Assembly (NCBI GenBank): GCA_017558165.1
Contig: JAFYWE010000027.1
Span: forward strand, 1-14,064
Direction: 5' to 3'
DNA: 14,064 bases
Source of the DNA: Bacteroidaceae bacterium
Lineage (GTDB): Bacteria; Bacteroidota; Bacteroidia; Bacteroidales; Bacteroidaceae
Under the pieces are notes generated by a model. The model was not told the origin of the DNA and made no database searches. It worked only from the letters and a program-made list of their open reading frames with translations. The first letter of the stretch is position 1. Each line of letters opens with the position of its first letter. The position numbers and the translations under genes are program-made. Shown here piece by piece: positions 1 through 6,925 of this stretch.

Positions 1-3000
1 CCGCGCTTATTAAAATGAGAAAATACACCGGTACCGAGGAGCTGGGCGACGAGGGTTATACCCTTGACGTTACTACCAGCGGGGTAACCGTGACAGCAAA
101 CAGCGCAAGCGGTTTCTACTACGCGTTCCAGAGTATAAAGAAGATGTTGCCGGCGAACGTGATGGCCGAGGTGAAAGATGCATCAGTCACCGAGTACTCG
201 TTGCCAGTGGTGAGCATCGTTGATGCTCCGCGCTTTGAGTACCGTGGTTTCATGCTGGACGTAAGCCGTCACTTCTTCTCGACCGACGAGATCAAGCGCA
301 TGATTGACGTGATGTCATACTACAAGATGAACCGTTTCCACTGGCACCTTACCGATGACCAGGGCTGGCGATTCGAGGTGAAGAAGTATCCACGCCTTAC
401 CACAGTGGGTGCAACACGCAACAACTCATGGAGCACTGACCGTGTATACGGCAGTTTCTACAGCGGTGAGCCTTATGGCCCTTATTTCTACACACAGGAG
501 CAGTGCCGCGAGATTGTGGCATATGCGGCAGAGCGTCACATTGAGGTGGTGCCCGAGATTGAATTCCCTGGTCACTCTTGCGCGGTAAATGCAGCCTACC
601 CCGAGCTGAGCTGTAACCCTAACGCCGAGCATAGCGTAAAGGTGAACGGCGGTATTTACAGCGACGTGCTCAACGTGGCAAGCCCGCTGGTGCTACAGTT
701 CGCGAAGGATGTGCTTGACGAGGTGATTGAGGTGTTCCCATACAATGAGATTCACATCGGTGGTGACGAGACTCCCACAAGTGCTTGGCAGAGCAATGCC
801 GAATGTCAGGCACTGATGCAGGAGAAGGGCTTCACTAACATACGCCAGTTGCAGTCTTATTTCGTGCGCCAGATTTCGGACCACGTGACATCGAAGGAGG
901 GTGACAAGCGACGCACTGTAATAATGTGGAACGAGAGCCTCACCGCCAGCGGTACCGACGAGGAGATGATAAAGGGCACGGGCGGTACAATGATGTGCTG
1001 GGAGATTGGTAATGCTCAGCCATGTGCACTGAAGGCCGCGAAATATGGCATGAAGTCCATAATCACCACACAGGTTCCATACTACATAAACCGCCGACAG
1101 AGCACTGACGCGAACGAGCCACCGGTAGCGGGATATGGTACCGACAATGTGGAGGCCGTATACAACTATGTTCCTGTACCGTCAAGCGTACCAGCAAGCC
1201 TGCACAAATATTATGTAGGTGTACAGGGTACATTCTGGACAGAGCATGTCGAGGAGTACGGCCTGTTGGAGTATCTGGCTCTGCCACGTCTGATGGCGAT
1301 TGCCGAGACAGGATGGACTCCTGCGGCAAAGAAGAACTTCGCCGATTTCCAGCAGCGTATTACAAAGGACACGCTGTTGCTGAACTATAACAAGTATGAG
1401 TATGGACGTCATTATATCCTTGATGGCAACAACGGTGGCGATGACTCTAAGGTTATGCCGACAGCATCAACTGAGGACAATATGGTTTGGTACCGCATTG
1501 TGACTACCGCAACCGATGCACGCGCGGGACGTTGCATCCAGCTGTTGCGTGCGAACTCAAGCGAGATCGGCACCGGTAACGCCAAGGCCAACCGTCTGTG
1601 GAACAGTGCGATAATAGAGGACGAGAACGATGAGGGATACGACTACCAGTTGTGGGCATTCATGCAGGATCCTGCCAACCCGCAGCGCTGGGCACTGGTG
1701 AACAAGGCGAAGCCTAATGGATCGGTAAAGGGTACTCCGACAACCGAGAACAACACCGGACGCTGGGACTATGACGACAGCAAGCGCCACTATGACTTCA
1801 TCTTCGGCGACAAGGCTTACTCGCAGAATGGCAGCAACTACAACTACAGCATACGCAGCCAGAAGGTATCGAACACAAGCATGTGCCTCAACTACGCCGG
1901 TCCAGGACAGACCTACTCTATAAACTTGTGGAGCGACCCTGCCGACGGCAACGGCGGTATATGGGAGTTCCGTCCATTGGTGGCACAGGGAAGCGACATT
2001 ACAATCGACTACCCAGTCGAGGGCACAGCATACCGCATTGTGAACAACACCGACCGTTTCAAGGGCTGGACAATGTATGACAACAACGACGGCAAGATAA
2101 CTGCGGCACAGCAGCAGTATGGCGCCGATGTATGGGTGCTCAAAGAGTGCGCTACGACAGACGCTGGCCAGACATTCAAGTTACAGAACGCTACTACAGG
2201 CCGTTACATAAGCAGCACCACTGCCCCACTTGCATTGGGCGACAACGGTGCCACACTCACCAACGTATACAACACAAGAAGCGGTGACTTCTACATAAAG
2301 GCGGGAGACGCGGCCATCTATCCGTTGTCGGAGCGTGTGGCAGGCAACCCCAACAGCCTTGCTACAGGCGGTATCTACCCACAGGGTGCAGGATGGGTGT
2401 TCGAGAAGGCATGCATCATCGCCTACGTCTGCGTTGACGAGAACGGCAACATGATAGACACAGCCGTACAGTCTGTTGCCCTGGGCAGCACCGTGACTGC
2501 AACAGCGCCTGCTATTGCGAACCATGAGATTGTGAAGTACAACGACGGCGAGAGTGCTCCTGTGTTCGAGAACATCGGCGAGAACCAGACCGTGACCGTG
2601 ACATACAAGCGTGTGGCATACAACGTTACATACCATTGCTACACAATGGACGGCAATATGATTGCCGAGATTGACGTGCCTTGCACAATTGGTGAGAGCC
2701 ATTCTGTGGCATACCCTGCGGTGGAGTTCTTCACATGCATCGGCGGCAACGATGAGGAGGGAACTTTAATTACCCCAGCCGAGGATACAGTGGTCGAGGT
2801 GTTCTATGACTGCGAGGGCATCATGGGTGCGGCATCGGTTGGCACACAGGTGACCGAACTTGAGGACGGAGCATCATACCTTATATATAACGCAAAGGAC
2901 GAGACTGCACGTAGCGGTTTCCTTAGCGTGGCGCAGTTGGGCGAGGGCATCACAACTACAAACGGAATAAGCGAGGCTAACCCTGGCTTCATATGGAACC

Positions 3001-3584
3001 TTAGCGGTGGCGATAATAAGTTCACAGTGATGAACAACTACGGCATCTACATCCCCAAGCTGTTGCGCGGTTCATTGGTGACCGGCGGAAGCACACCCGA
3101 GAAGTTCATCTTCAGCCTCAACAGCGACGGCACTACTTGGAGCGTGAAGGGCACAAGCAACAGCTACTACTGGAACGGTAATGCGAACAACACATTCACT
3201 GGCTGGGACAACGGACATCCGTTCATAATCTACAACTACAAGCCCCATCCATACTTTGAGGTTGCATACAAGTGTGTTGACGAGGATGGTAACGAGCTTG
3301 AGAGCGGCGTGCGCTACGTGAAAGGTGGCGATATGTTCTCAATGCTTACACCTATTTTCAACGGCTACACATTAAAGGATAGCGACGCCGTCCAGGAGGA
3401 GCTTAACCACGTATCGAAGAATACCGCCATCACATTGACATACAGCAGTGTAGAGACAGGTATTGAAGAGGTGAAAGGTGAAAACGGAAAAGTGAAAGCT
3501 ATTTACGATTTGCAGGGTAGAGAAGTTACTGCACCTACAAAGGGTATCTACATCAAGGACGGCAACAAGATTTTTGTTAAGTAA
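1..3584 (+). CDS. Secreted GH20 beta-N-acetylhexosaminidase, large multidomain, 5' partial
   Basis: The enzyme removes terminal GlcNAc or GalNAc from glycans outside the cell or at its surface. The reading frame is open from base 3, so the first ATG (15) is internal and the signal peptide and most of the N-terminal GH20b domain lie outside the window. Residues below count from that ATG. Residues 1-55 are the end of GH20b; about 72-455 form the GH20 barrel, with HWHLTDDQGW at 109-118 and the catalytic HIGGDE at 247-252 (Asp251 and Glu252 for substrate-assisted catalysis). About 490-800 holds two beta-rich segments that look like ricin-type or similar lectin modules (inference). Three MucBP-like repeats begin near 800, 868 and 1078, each with a Y-x-C-x-D-x-(D/N)-G-N pattern near its start. 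The C-terminus (IYDLQGREV then KGIYI) resembles short C-terminal sorting-type domains of Prevotella exported proteins. The family call is secure; the accessory modules are less so. Confidence 0.95.
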   Translation, partial: ALIKMRKYTGTEELGDEGYTLDVTTSGVTVTANSASGFYYAFQSIKKMLPANVMAEVKDASVTEYSLPVVSIVDAPRFEYRGFMLDVSRHFFSTDEIKRMIDVMSYYKMNRFHWHLTDDQGWRFEVKKYPRLTTVGATRNNSWSTDRVYGSFYSGEPYGPYFYTQEQCREIVAYAAERHIEVVPEIEFPGHSCAVNAAYPELSCNPNAEHSVKVNGGIYSDVLNVASPLVLQFAKDVLDEVIEVFPYNEIHIGGDETPTSAWQSNAECQALMQEKGFTNIRQLQSYFVRQISDHVTSKEGDKRRTVIMWNESLTASGTDEEMIKGTGGTMMCWEIGNAQPCALKAAKYGMKSIITTQVPYYINRRQSTDANEPPVAGYGTDNVEAVYNYVPVPSSVPASLHKYYVGVQGTFWTEHVEEYGLLEYLALPRLMAIAETGWTPAAKKNFADFQQRITKDTLLLNYNKYEYGRHYILDGNNGGDDSKVMPTASTEDNMVWYRIVTTATDARAGRCIQLLRANSSEIGTGNAKANRLWNSAIIEDENDEGYDYQLWAFMQDPANPQRWALVNKAKPNGSVKGTPTTENNTGRWDYDDSKRHYDFIFGDKAYSQNGSNYNYSIRSQKVSNTSMCLNYAGPGQTYSINLWSDPADGNGGIWEFRPLVAQGSDITIDYPVEGTAYRIVNNTDRFKGWTMYDNNDGKITAAQQQYGADVWVLKECATTDAGQTFKLQNATTGRYISSTTAPLALGDNGATLTNVYNTRSGDFYIKAGDAAIYPLSERVAGNPNSLATGGIYPQGAGWVFEKACIIAYVCVDENGNMIDTAVQSVALGSTVTATAPAIANHEIVKYNDGESAPVFENIGENQTVTVTYKRVAYNVTYHCYTMDGNMIAEIDVPCTIGESHSVAYPAVEFFTCIGGNDEEGTLITPAEDTVVEVFYDCEGIMGAASVGTQVTELEDGASYLIYNAKDETARSGFLSVAQLGEGITTTNGISEANPGFIWNLSGGDNKFTVMNNYGIYIPKLLRGSLVTGGSTPEKFIFSLNSDGTTWSVKGTSNSYYWNGNANNTFTGWDNGHPFIIYNYKPHPYFEVAYKCVDEDGNELESGVRYVKGGDMFSMLTPIFNGYTLKDSDAVQEELNHVSKNTAITLTYSSVETGIEEVKGENGKVKAIYDLQGREVTAPTKGIYIKDGNKIFVK

Positions 3585-3610
3585 AATCGTAAATAGCTTC
3601 GATAACGCCA

Positions 3611-3646
3611 TTTTGTTGGGCAGACACACCGGGCTGCCCAACAAAA
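3611..3646. repeat. REP-like palindrome just 3' of the hexosaminidase gene
   Basis: A perfect 13-bp inverted repeat (3611-3623 with 3634-3646, TTTTGTTGGGCAG arm) encloses a 10-nt loop. It starts 27 nt after the GH20 stop. Its core 3618-3639 shares the ACACACCGG loop with the REP at 3918-3943, while the stem bases next to the loop differ but still pair. No T-run follows on either strand, so it is not a standard intrinsic terminator, though it may protect the mRNA 3' end. Confidence 0.6.
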
Positions 3647-3684
3647 CACAGCGCAAGGCAAATACAAGAACAGCCCCACCCCGA

Positions 3685-3703
3685 CCCTCCCCCGTAGGGA
3701 GGG
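3685..3703. repeat. Short palindrome CCCTCCC / GGGAGGG
   Basis: Seven-base arms at 3685-3691 and 3697-3703 pair around a CCGTA loop. It sits in the 378-bp non-coding gap between the GH20 and RAYT genes, which consists almost entirely of palindromic repeats (3611-3646, 3685-3703, 3709-3754, 3802-3824, 3871-3893, 3918-3943) and holds no convincing gene. Confidence 0.5.
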
Positions 3704-3708
3704 AGTTT

Positions 3709-3754
3709 AAGGTGAAATACAAGGACTTAAGTCCTCCTCTGTTTATAGAGGAGG
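3709..3754 (+). repeat. Composite palindromic repeat, copy A (GGTGAAATACAAGGACT type)
   Basis: The element starts AAGGTGAAATACAAGGACT, contains the 12-bp perfect palindrome GGACTTAAGTCC (3723-3734), and ends in a hairpin CCTCCTCT (3733-3740) / AGAGGAGG (3747-3754) with loop GTTTAT. Related copies lie in the opposite orientation downstream of the FKBP gene (5373-5403 and 5412-5486), so this is a dispersed repeat family. It is distinct from the GTAG-footed REPs nearby. Confidence 0.6.
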
Positions 3755-3801
3755 TGGCACAAGCGAAGCGATGTGACGGAGGAGTTTGACTGCAATGACA
3801 A

Positions 3802-3824
3802 GGGCGGGCAAACCCCGCCCCTAC
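3802..3824 (-). repeat. REP palindrome 1 with GTAG foot (minus orientation)
   Basis: GGGCGGG (3802-3808) pairs with CCCGCCC (3814-3820) around a CAAAC loop, followed by CTAC (3821-3824), which reads as GTAG 5' of the hairpin on the minus strand. A GTAG-type tetranucleotide at the foot of a GC-rich hairpin is the hallmark of REPs served by RAYT transposases. It is 22/23 identical to the copy inside the RAYT gene at 4238-4260. Confidence 0.8.
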
Positions 3825-3870
3825 AGGCAAACGAACAACGATTGGATTGCGAAAAGGCAACACCCGTACC

Positions 3871-3893
3871 GTAGGGGCTGGGTCCGCCAGCCC
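3871..3893 (+). repeat. REP palindrome 2 with GTAG foot (plus orientation)
   Basis: GTAG (3871-3874) is followed by GGGCTGG (3875-3881), loop GTCCG, and CCAGCCC (3887-3893). It faces REP 1 across 46 nt, giving a paired inverted arrangement like a BIME (bacterial interspersed mosaic element). Confidence 0.8.
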
Positions 3894-3917
3894 ACAAAAT
3901 GGCAGCGGTGCAATCCC

Positions 3918-3943
3918 GGGCGAACACACCGGTTCGCCCCTAC
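3918..3943 (-). repeat. REP palindrome 3 with GTAG foot (minus orientation)
   Basis: GGGCGAAC (3918-3925) pairs with GTTCGCCC (3932-3939) around ACACCG; CTAC (3940-3943) gives the GTAG foot on the minus strand. It ends 19 nt before the RAYT start codon, so it lies in the transposase leader. Confidence 0.8.
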
Positions 3944-3962
3944 AAACCAAAGAGACAAAATC

Positions 3963-4457
3963 ATGTATAACCCAGAGATGCATCACCGTCGCACAATACG
4001 ATTGCAAGATTATGACTATTCATCAGACGGATTTTATTTTGTGACAATATGTGTACATGAACACAAGACAACTTTGGGCAGAATTATTGACGGCAACATT
4101 CTGCTAAGCGAAAAAGGAGAGATTGTCAAAATGGTTTGGAAAGAACTTGAAGATAAATATGCGAACATTGCATGTCATGAATATTCCATTATGCCAAATC
4201 ATTTTCATGGTATAATACAAATCAAGAACGACTTTGAGGGCGGGCAGACCCCGCCCCTACAGAAACCCACATTGGGGAGTATTATCGCATATTTCAAATA
4301 CAGAACAACAAAACTGATAGATGCTGGCACCCGTTTCTGGCAACGGAATTATTATGAGCACATTATCCGCAACCAGCAGGCGTATGACGAGATTGAGGCA
4401 TACATTATCGAGAACCCTTTGAATTGGGAAACCGATGACTTATACACTGAACAATAA
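3963..4457 (+). CDS. REP-associated tyrosine transposase (RAYT), Y1/HUH family
   Basis: A single-strand DNA nuclease related to the IS200/IS605 TnpA enzymes; family members cut and join REP hairpins and are thought to spread them. The 164-residue protein begins at the ATG at 3963 with YDYSSDGFYFVTICVHE, typical of the family N-terminus. The metal-binding HUH motif is H80-F81-H82 in MPNHFHGII. The nucleophile is probably Tyr130 or Tyr131 in WQRNYYEHIIRN, and the C-terminus carries the usual YIIENP motif (147-152). The frame is open further upstream to 3786, but only through REP DNA, so 3963 is preferred. Three REPs lie directly upstream and one lies in frame within the gene (4238-4260), encoding residues 92-99 between the HUH motif and the tyrosine. 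All visible key residues are present, so it may be active. The gene ends 18 nt before the TSCPD gene. Confidence 0.9.
   Translation: MYNPEMHHRRTIRLQDYDYSSDGFYFVTICVHEHKTTLGRIIDGNILLSEKGEIVKMVWKELEDKYANIACHEYSIMPNHFHGIIQIKNDFEGGQTPPLQKPTLGSIIAYFKYRTTKLIDAGTRFWQRNYYEHIIRNQQAYDEIEAYIIENPLNWETDDLYTEQ
4238..4260 (-). repeat. REP palindrome 4, inside the RAYT coding sequence
   Basis: GGGCGGG (4238-4244) / CCCGCCC (4250-4256) with loop CAGAC and a CTAC foot (4257-4260), differing from REP 1 by one loop base. It is read in frame as GGQTPPL within the transposase without breaking it. Confidence 0.8.
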
Positions 4458-4475
4458 TAACATAAACAACAACAT

Positions 4476-4739
4476 ATGAAAACCATTACATACCAGACCG
4501 TGGGTACTTGCGCACGGTTCATTGAGTTGACAGGAGAGGACGGCAAGATTATCGATGTGAAGTTCTTTGGCGGTTGCAACGGCAACCTGCAGGGCATAAG
4601 CAAACTCGTGAAGGGAATGAAGTATGAGGACGTGGTTGCACGTCTCAAGGGCATAAGCTGCAACGGCAAGCCCACATCGTGCCCAGACCAGCTGTGCTGC
4701 GCCATTGAGGAACTGATGAAAGCTTGTGCAAGCGAGTGA
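4476..4739 (+). CDS. TSCPD-domain protein, four-cysteine (TIGR03905-like) family
   Basis: A small cytoplasmic protein of 87 residues related to the TSCPD domain found at the C-terminus of some class II ribonucleotide reductases, where cysteines probably bind a metal or nucleic acid. The stand-alone family has no established function. The diagnostic TSCPD motif is at residues 67-71, and cysteines occur at 12, 34, 62, 69, 74, 75 and 84; C12, C34 and C69 together with one of the others are the likely family set. There is no signal peptide or membrane segment. The length matches the stand-alone family. The gene follows the RAYT by 18 nt and precedes the FKBP gene by 99 nt; the latter gap includes a wobble-containing stem-loop (4782-4800, loop GAA) without a T-run. 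Confidence 0.85.
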   Translation: MKTITYQTVGTCARFIELTGEDGKIIDVKFFGGCNGNLQGISKLVKGMKYEDVVARLKGISCNGKPTSCPDQLCCAIEELMKACASE

Positions 4740-4838
4740 GTAAAAATTCATTTTTAATCGCAACGAGCGTGGCCAAGGTTCAAGCGCACGAAGTGTGCTT
4801 AAAGAACTTCAGCCCCCTTTAAATCCCTTTTAATAATC

Positions 4839-5255
4839 ATGGCAAAGAAACAACCAAAGAACAACGAATACAGACTGAAGAACGAGGCATTCATCCAGGC
4901 TCTGCGCGATGGCGAGGAGGAATTGCTTGAGATTTCCCAGGGCGTACTGGTGAAGATTCTGAAAAGCGGCGACGGCGACCGTTGTCCACGCGCCGGTAAC
5001 GTGGTGACTGTGAACTACAAGGGTAGTTTCATCAACGGCAGGGTGTTCGACAGCTGTTATGAGCGCGGATACCCCGAAGCGTTCCGCCTGAGCGACCTCA
5101 TCGTGGGTTGGCAGATTGCGCTGACACAGATGAAGGTGGGTGACCATTGGATAGTATACATCCCTTGGGAGGTTGGATATGGCAGCCGCGCAAACGGCCC
5201 CATCCCGGCTTATTCTACCCTAATATTCGAGATGGAGCTTGTGGCGATAATGTAA
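4839..5255 (+). CDS. FKBP-type peptidyl-prolyl cis-trans isomerase, cytoplasmic
   Basis: Catalyses isomerisation of X-Pro peptide bonds during protein folding. The 138-residue protein has a charged N-terminal extension of about 50 residues and then one FKBP domain: VTVNYKG at 56-62, GRVFDS at 67-72, IVGWQIALTQMKVGDHW at 88-104, the active-site stretch IPWEVGYGSR at 108-117 and IPAYSTLIFEMEL at 122-134. No signal peptide or lipobox is visible, unlike the exported Bacteroidota FKBPs, so a cytoplasmic location is inferred. The ATG at 4839 follows an A/T-rich leader without a Shine-Dalgarno sequence, as is usual in this phylum. Exact client proteins are unknown. Confidence 0.92.
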   Translation: MAKKQPKNNEYRLKNEAFIQALRDGEEELLEISQGVLVKILKSGDGDRCPRAGNVVTVNYKGSFINGRVFDSCYERGYPEAFRLSDLIVGWQIALTQMKVGDHWIVYIPWEVGYGSRANGPIPAYSTLIFEMELVAIM

Positions 5256-5258
5256 TAC

Positions 5259-5367
5259 AAACGGAAAGCCGTAGGCTTCGATAACGTCAACAGCAAAAGG
5301 TCGCAGGCAGCGTGGCATGGTCACGCCCTGCGGGTTGCGACAAGTTGGCGTTATCAAAACGGAAAGC
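5259..5367. repeat. Cruciform-like element flanked by 11-bp direct repeats
   Basis: Direct repeats AAACGGAAAGC (5259-5269 and 5357-5367) enclose an inverted repeat GATAACGTCAAC (5280-5291) / GTTGGCGTTATC (5344-5355), 11 of 12 pairing. Nested inside are GTCGCA (5300-5305) / TGCGAC (5336-5341) and GCGTG (5310-5314) / CACGC (5322-5326). The layout looks like a small structured mobile repeat (MITE- or REP-like) with possible target duplication. The 12-mer GCTTCGATAACG (5275-5286) also occurs 12 nt after the GH20 stop codon (3596-3607). Confidence 0.5.
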
Positions 5368-5372
5368 GGAAA

Positions 5373-5403
5373 GACTTGAGTTCTTGTATTTCACCTTTAA
5401 ACT
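5373..5403 (-). repeat. Composite palindromic repeat, copy C (partial)
   Basis: Read on the minus strand this matches the left part of copy A at 3704-3733 with few differences (AGTTTAA, then GGTGAAATACAAG, then ACTCAAGTC). It lacks the CCTCCTCT hairpin. It also forms a palindrome with the adjoining copy B arm (5392-5417, CACCTTTAAA against TTTAAGGTG). Confidence 0.5.
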
Positions 5404-5411
5404 TAAAATTT

Positions 5412-5486
5412 AAGGTGGAATATGAGTATTTAGTGCTCCTCTTTCGGAAAGAGGAGCACTTGAGTCCTTGTGTTTCCCCTTTCACC
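5412..5486 (-). repeat. Composite palindromic repeat, copy B with strong hairpin
   Basis: A perfect 13-bp stem AGTGCTCCTCTTT (5432-5444) / AAAGAGGAGCACT (5448-5460) with a CGG loop is extended on both sides by imperfectly inverted GGTGGAATATGAG- and GGGGAAACACAAGG-type arms. The minus-strand reading resembles copy A at 3709-3754. No T-run is next to the stem, so it is not a canonical terminator. Confidence 0.55.
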
Positions 5487-5530
5487 TTTCTGTTTTCACC
5501 TTTCCCCTTCCACCTTTCACCTTTCACTTT
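5484..5530 (-). repeat. Degenerate GGTGAAA-type simple repeat
   Basis: Tandem TTTCACC / TTTCCCC / TTCCACC units (GGTGAAA on the minus strand) fill the leader up to about 10 nt before the MATE start codon. The same unit type appears at 3469-3499 inside the 3' end of the GH20 gene. Everything in 5256-5537 is repeat DNA; no gene is seen there. Confidence 0.55.
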
Positions 5531-5537
5531 CTAAACC

Positions 5538-6860
5538 TTGAAACCATACACCACTCACTATAAGGAACTGCTTCGGTTGGGATTGCCTATCATCATTGGA
5601 CAAATAGGCATCATAACCGTATCCTTTGCCGACACCATCATGGTGGGACGGTATGGCACGGCTGAACTTGGCGCGGCTAGTTTCGTGAACAACATGTTCA
5701 ACCTTGCGATAATATTCGCGACGGGGTTCTCCTATGGCCTCACGCCCATTGTGGGAAGCCTCCACGGCACAAACAGCAAGAGGGAGATTGGCTGTGCACT
5801 GAAGAATGCCCTGCATGCCAACAGCGCCATCGCAGTGCTGATTATTGCGGTGATGGGGGTGCTTTATATGAACATCGGTAACCTCGGGCAACCGGTGGAA
5901 CTTATTGAACTGATGCGCCCGTACTACCTGATACTGCTGACGAGCATCCCTTTCGTGATGCTGTTCAACGCATTCAAGCAGTTTGCCGACGGAATAACAG
6001 ACACGAGGACATCGATGTGGATAATGCTCACGGGCAACGTGCTGAATATCGTGGGCAACTATGTACTGATATTTGGCAAGCTGGGACTCCCAGAGCTTGG
6101 TCTCTTGGGTGCCGGTGTGTCGACACTGCTCTCCAGAATGGCAATGGCGGGCATATTCACACTTATATTCTTCAAGAAAAAGCGCTACACCACATACGCC
6201 AAGGGCTTTATTGACTCAAGTATAAACCGCAAGGAGCAAAAAAGGCTGTTCGCGCTTGGCTTGCCCGTAGCGTTGCAGATGGGAATGGAGACGGCATCGT
6301 TCAGCCTTGCCACCATAATGATAGGCTGGCTGGGAACGAGTTCGCTTGCCGCACACCAGATAATGTGCTCTGTCAGCCAACTGGGCTTCATGATCTACTA
6401 CGGAATGGCAGCGGCCGTGGCCGTGAAGGTAAGCAACTATAATGGATCCGGTGACAGGATTGGGGTGCGACGCGTGGCGAACGCGGGATTCCATCTCATA
6501 CTTGGCATGGCGATGGTGACGTCGACAGCCATATTCCTGTCGCGACACTGCATTGGCGGTATCTTCACTAACGATGCCGAGGTTGCACAACTTGTGGCAC
6601 AGTTGACGATACCGTTCATAATATTCCAGTTCGGCGACGGATTGCAGTGCAATTTCTCCAATGCCTTGCGTGGAATAGCGGACGTGAAGCCTGTGATGCT
6701 GTACGCTTTCATAGCATATTTCATAATTTCGTTGCCGGCAGGATACCTTTTCGGCATTGCACTGGGTTGGGGAGTTGCGGGTGTGTGGATGTCATTCCCG
6801 TTCGGCCTCACAAGTGCCGGACTTATGTTCTACCTGCGCTTCAGGTCGAGAGTACGCTGA
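5538..6860 (+). CDS. MATE family efflux transporter
   Basis: An inner-membrane cation-coupled antiporter of the multidrug and toxin extrusion superfamily; the substrate cannot be told from sequence. The 440-residue protein is of normal family length, with twelve predicted membrane spans in two homologous MatE halves (roughly residues 16-176 and 236-396). The first half opens with GLPIIIGQIGIITVSFADTI, with Asp32 followed by MVGRYG, typical of the family. The only suitable start is the TTG at 5538: an in-frame stop lies at 5532-5534, and the next ATG (5640) would remove the first membrane span. No ribosome-binding site is visible; the leader is a pyrimidine-rich repeat. prmA follows after 65 nt. 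Confidence 0.92.
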   Translation: MKPYTTHYKELLRLGLPIIIGQIGIITVSFADTIMVGRYGTAELGAASFVNNMFNLAIIFATGFSYGLTPIVGSLHGTNSKREIGCALKNALHANSAIAVLIIAVMGVLYMNIGNLGQPVELIELMRPYYLILLTSIPFVMLFNAFKQFADGITDTRTSMWIMLTGNVLNIVGNYVLIFGKLGLPELGLLGAGVSTLLSRMAMAGIFTLIFFKKKRYTTYAKGFIDSSINRKEQKRLFALGLPVALQMGMETASFSLATIMIGWLGTSSLAAHQIMCSVSQLGFMIYYGMAAAVAVKVSNYNGSGDRIGVRRVANAGFHLILGMAMVTSTAIFLSRHCIGGIFTNDAEVAQLVAQLTIPFIIFQFGDGLQCNFSNALRGIADVKPVMLYAFIAYFIISLPAGYLFGIALGWGVAGVWMSFPFGLTSAGLMFYLRFRSRVR

Positions 6861-6874
6861 TTAACATCACATTT

Positions 6875-6906
6875 ATTGGCAGGTTTGCATAATTATATTA
6901 TTTTCG
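6875..6906 (+). promoter_or_regulatory. Possible Bacteroidota promoter of prmA
   Basis: TATTTTCG (6899-6906) matches 7 of 8 positions of the -7 consensus TAnnTTTG, and ATTG (6875-6878) lies 20 nt upstream as a weak -33 box. The start codon is 20 nt downstream. The match is imperfect, so prmA may also be co-transcribed with the MATE gene. Confidence 0.3.
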
Positions 6907-6925
6907 CACAATAAACCAGAAAAAC

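Noticed and set aside
2181..2702. Minus-strand open frame of 173 codons inside the GH20 gene
   Set aside because: Antisense shadow of a recognised coding sequence, without family motifs or a promoter.
3611..3646. Intrinsic terminator after the GH20 gene
   Set aside because: The stem is perfect but no T-run follows on either strand, and its core belongs to the REP-like family.
3786..3962. N-terminal extension of the RAYT
   Set aside because: The extra codons are translated REP repeats; the family N-terminus begins at the ATG at 3963.
3372..4007. Minus-strand open frame of 211 codons across the repeat cluster
   Set aside because: It runs through the 3' end of GH20 and several REP palindromes; the translation is of REP sequence and matches no family.
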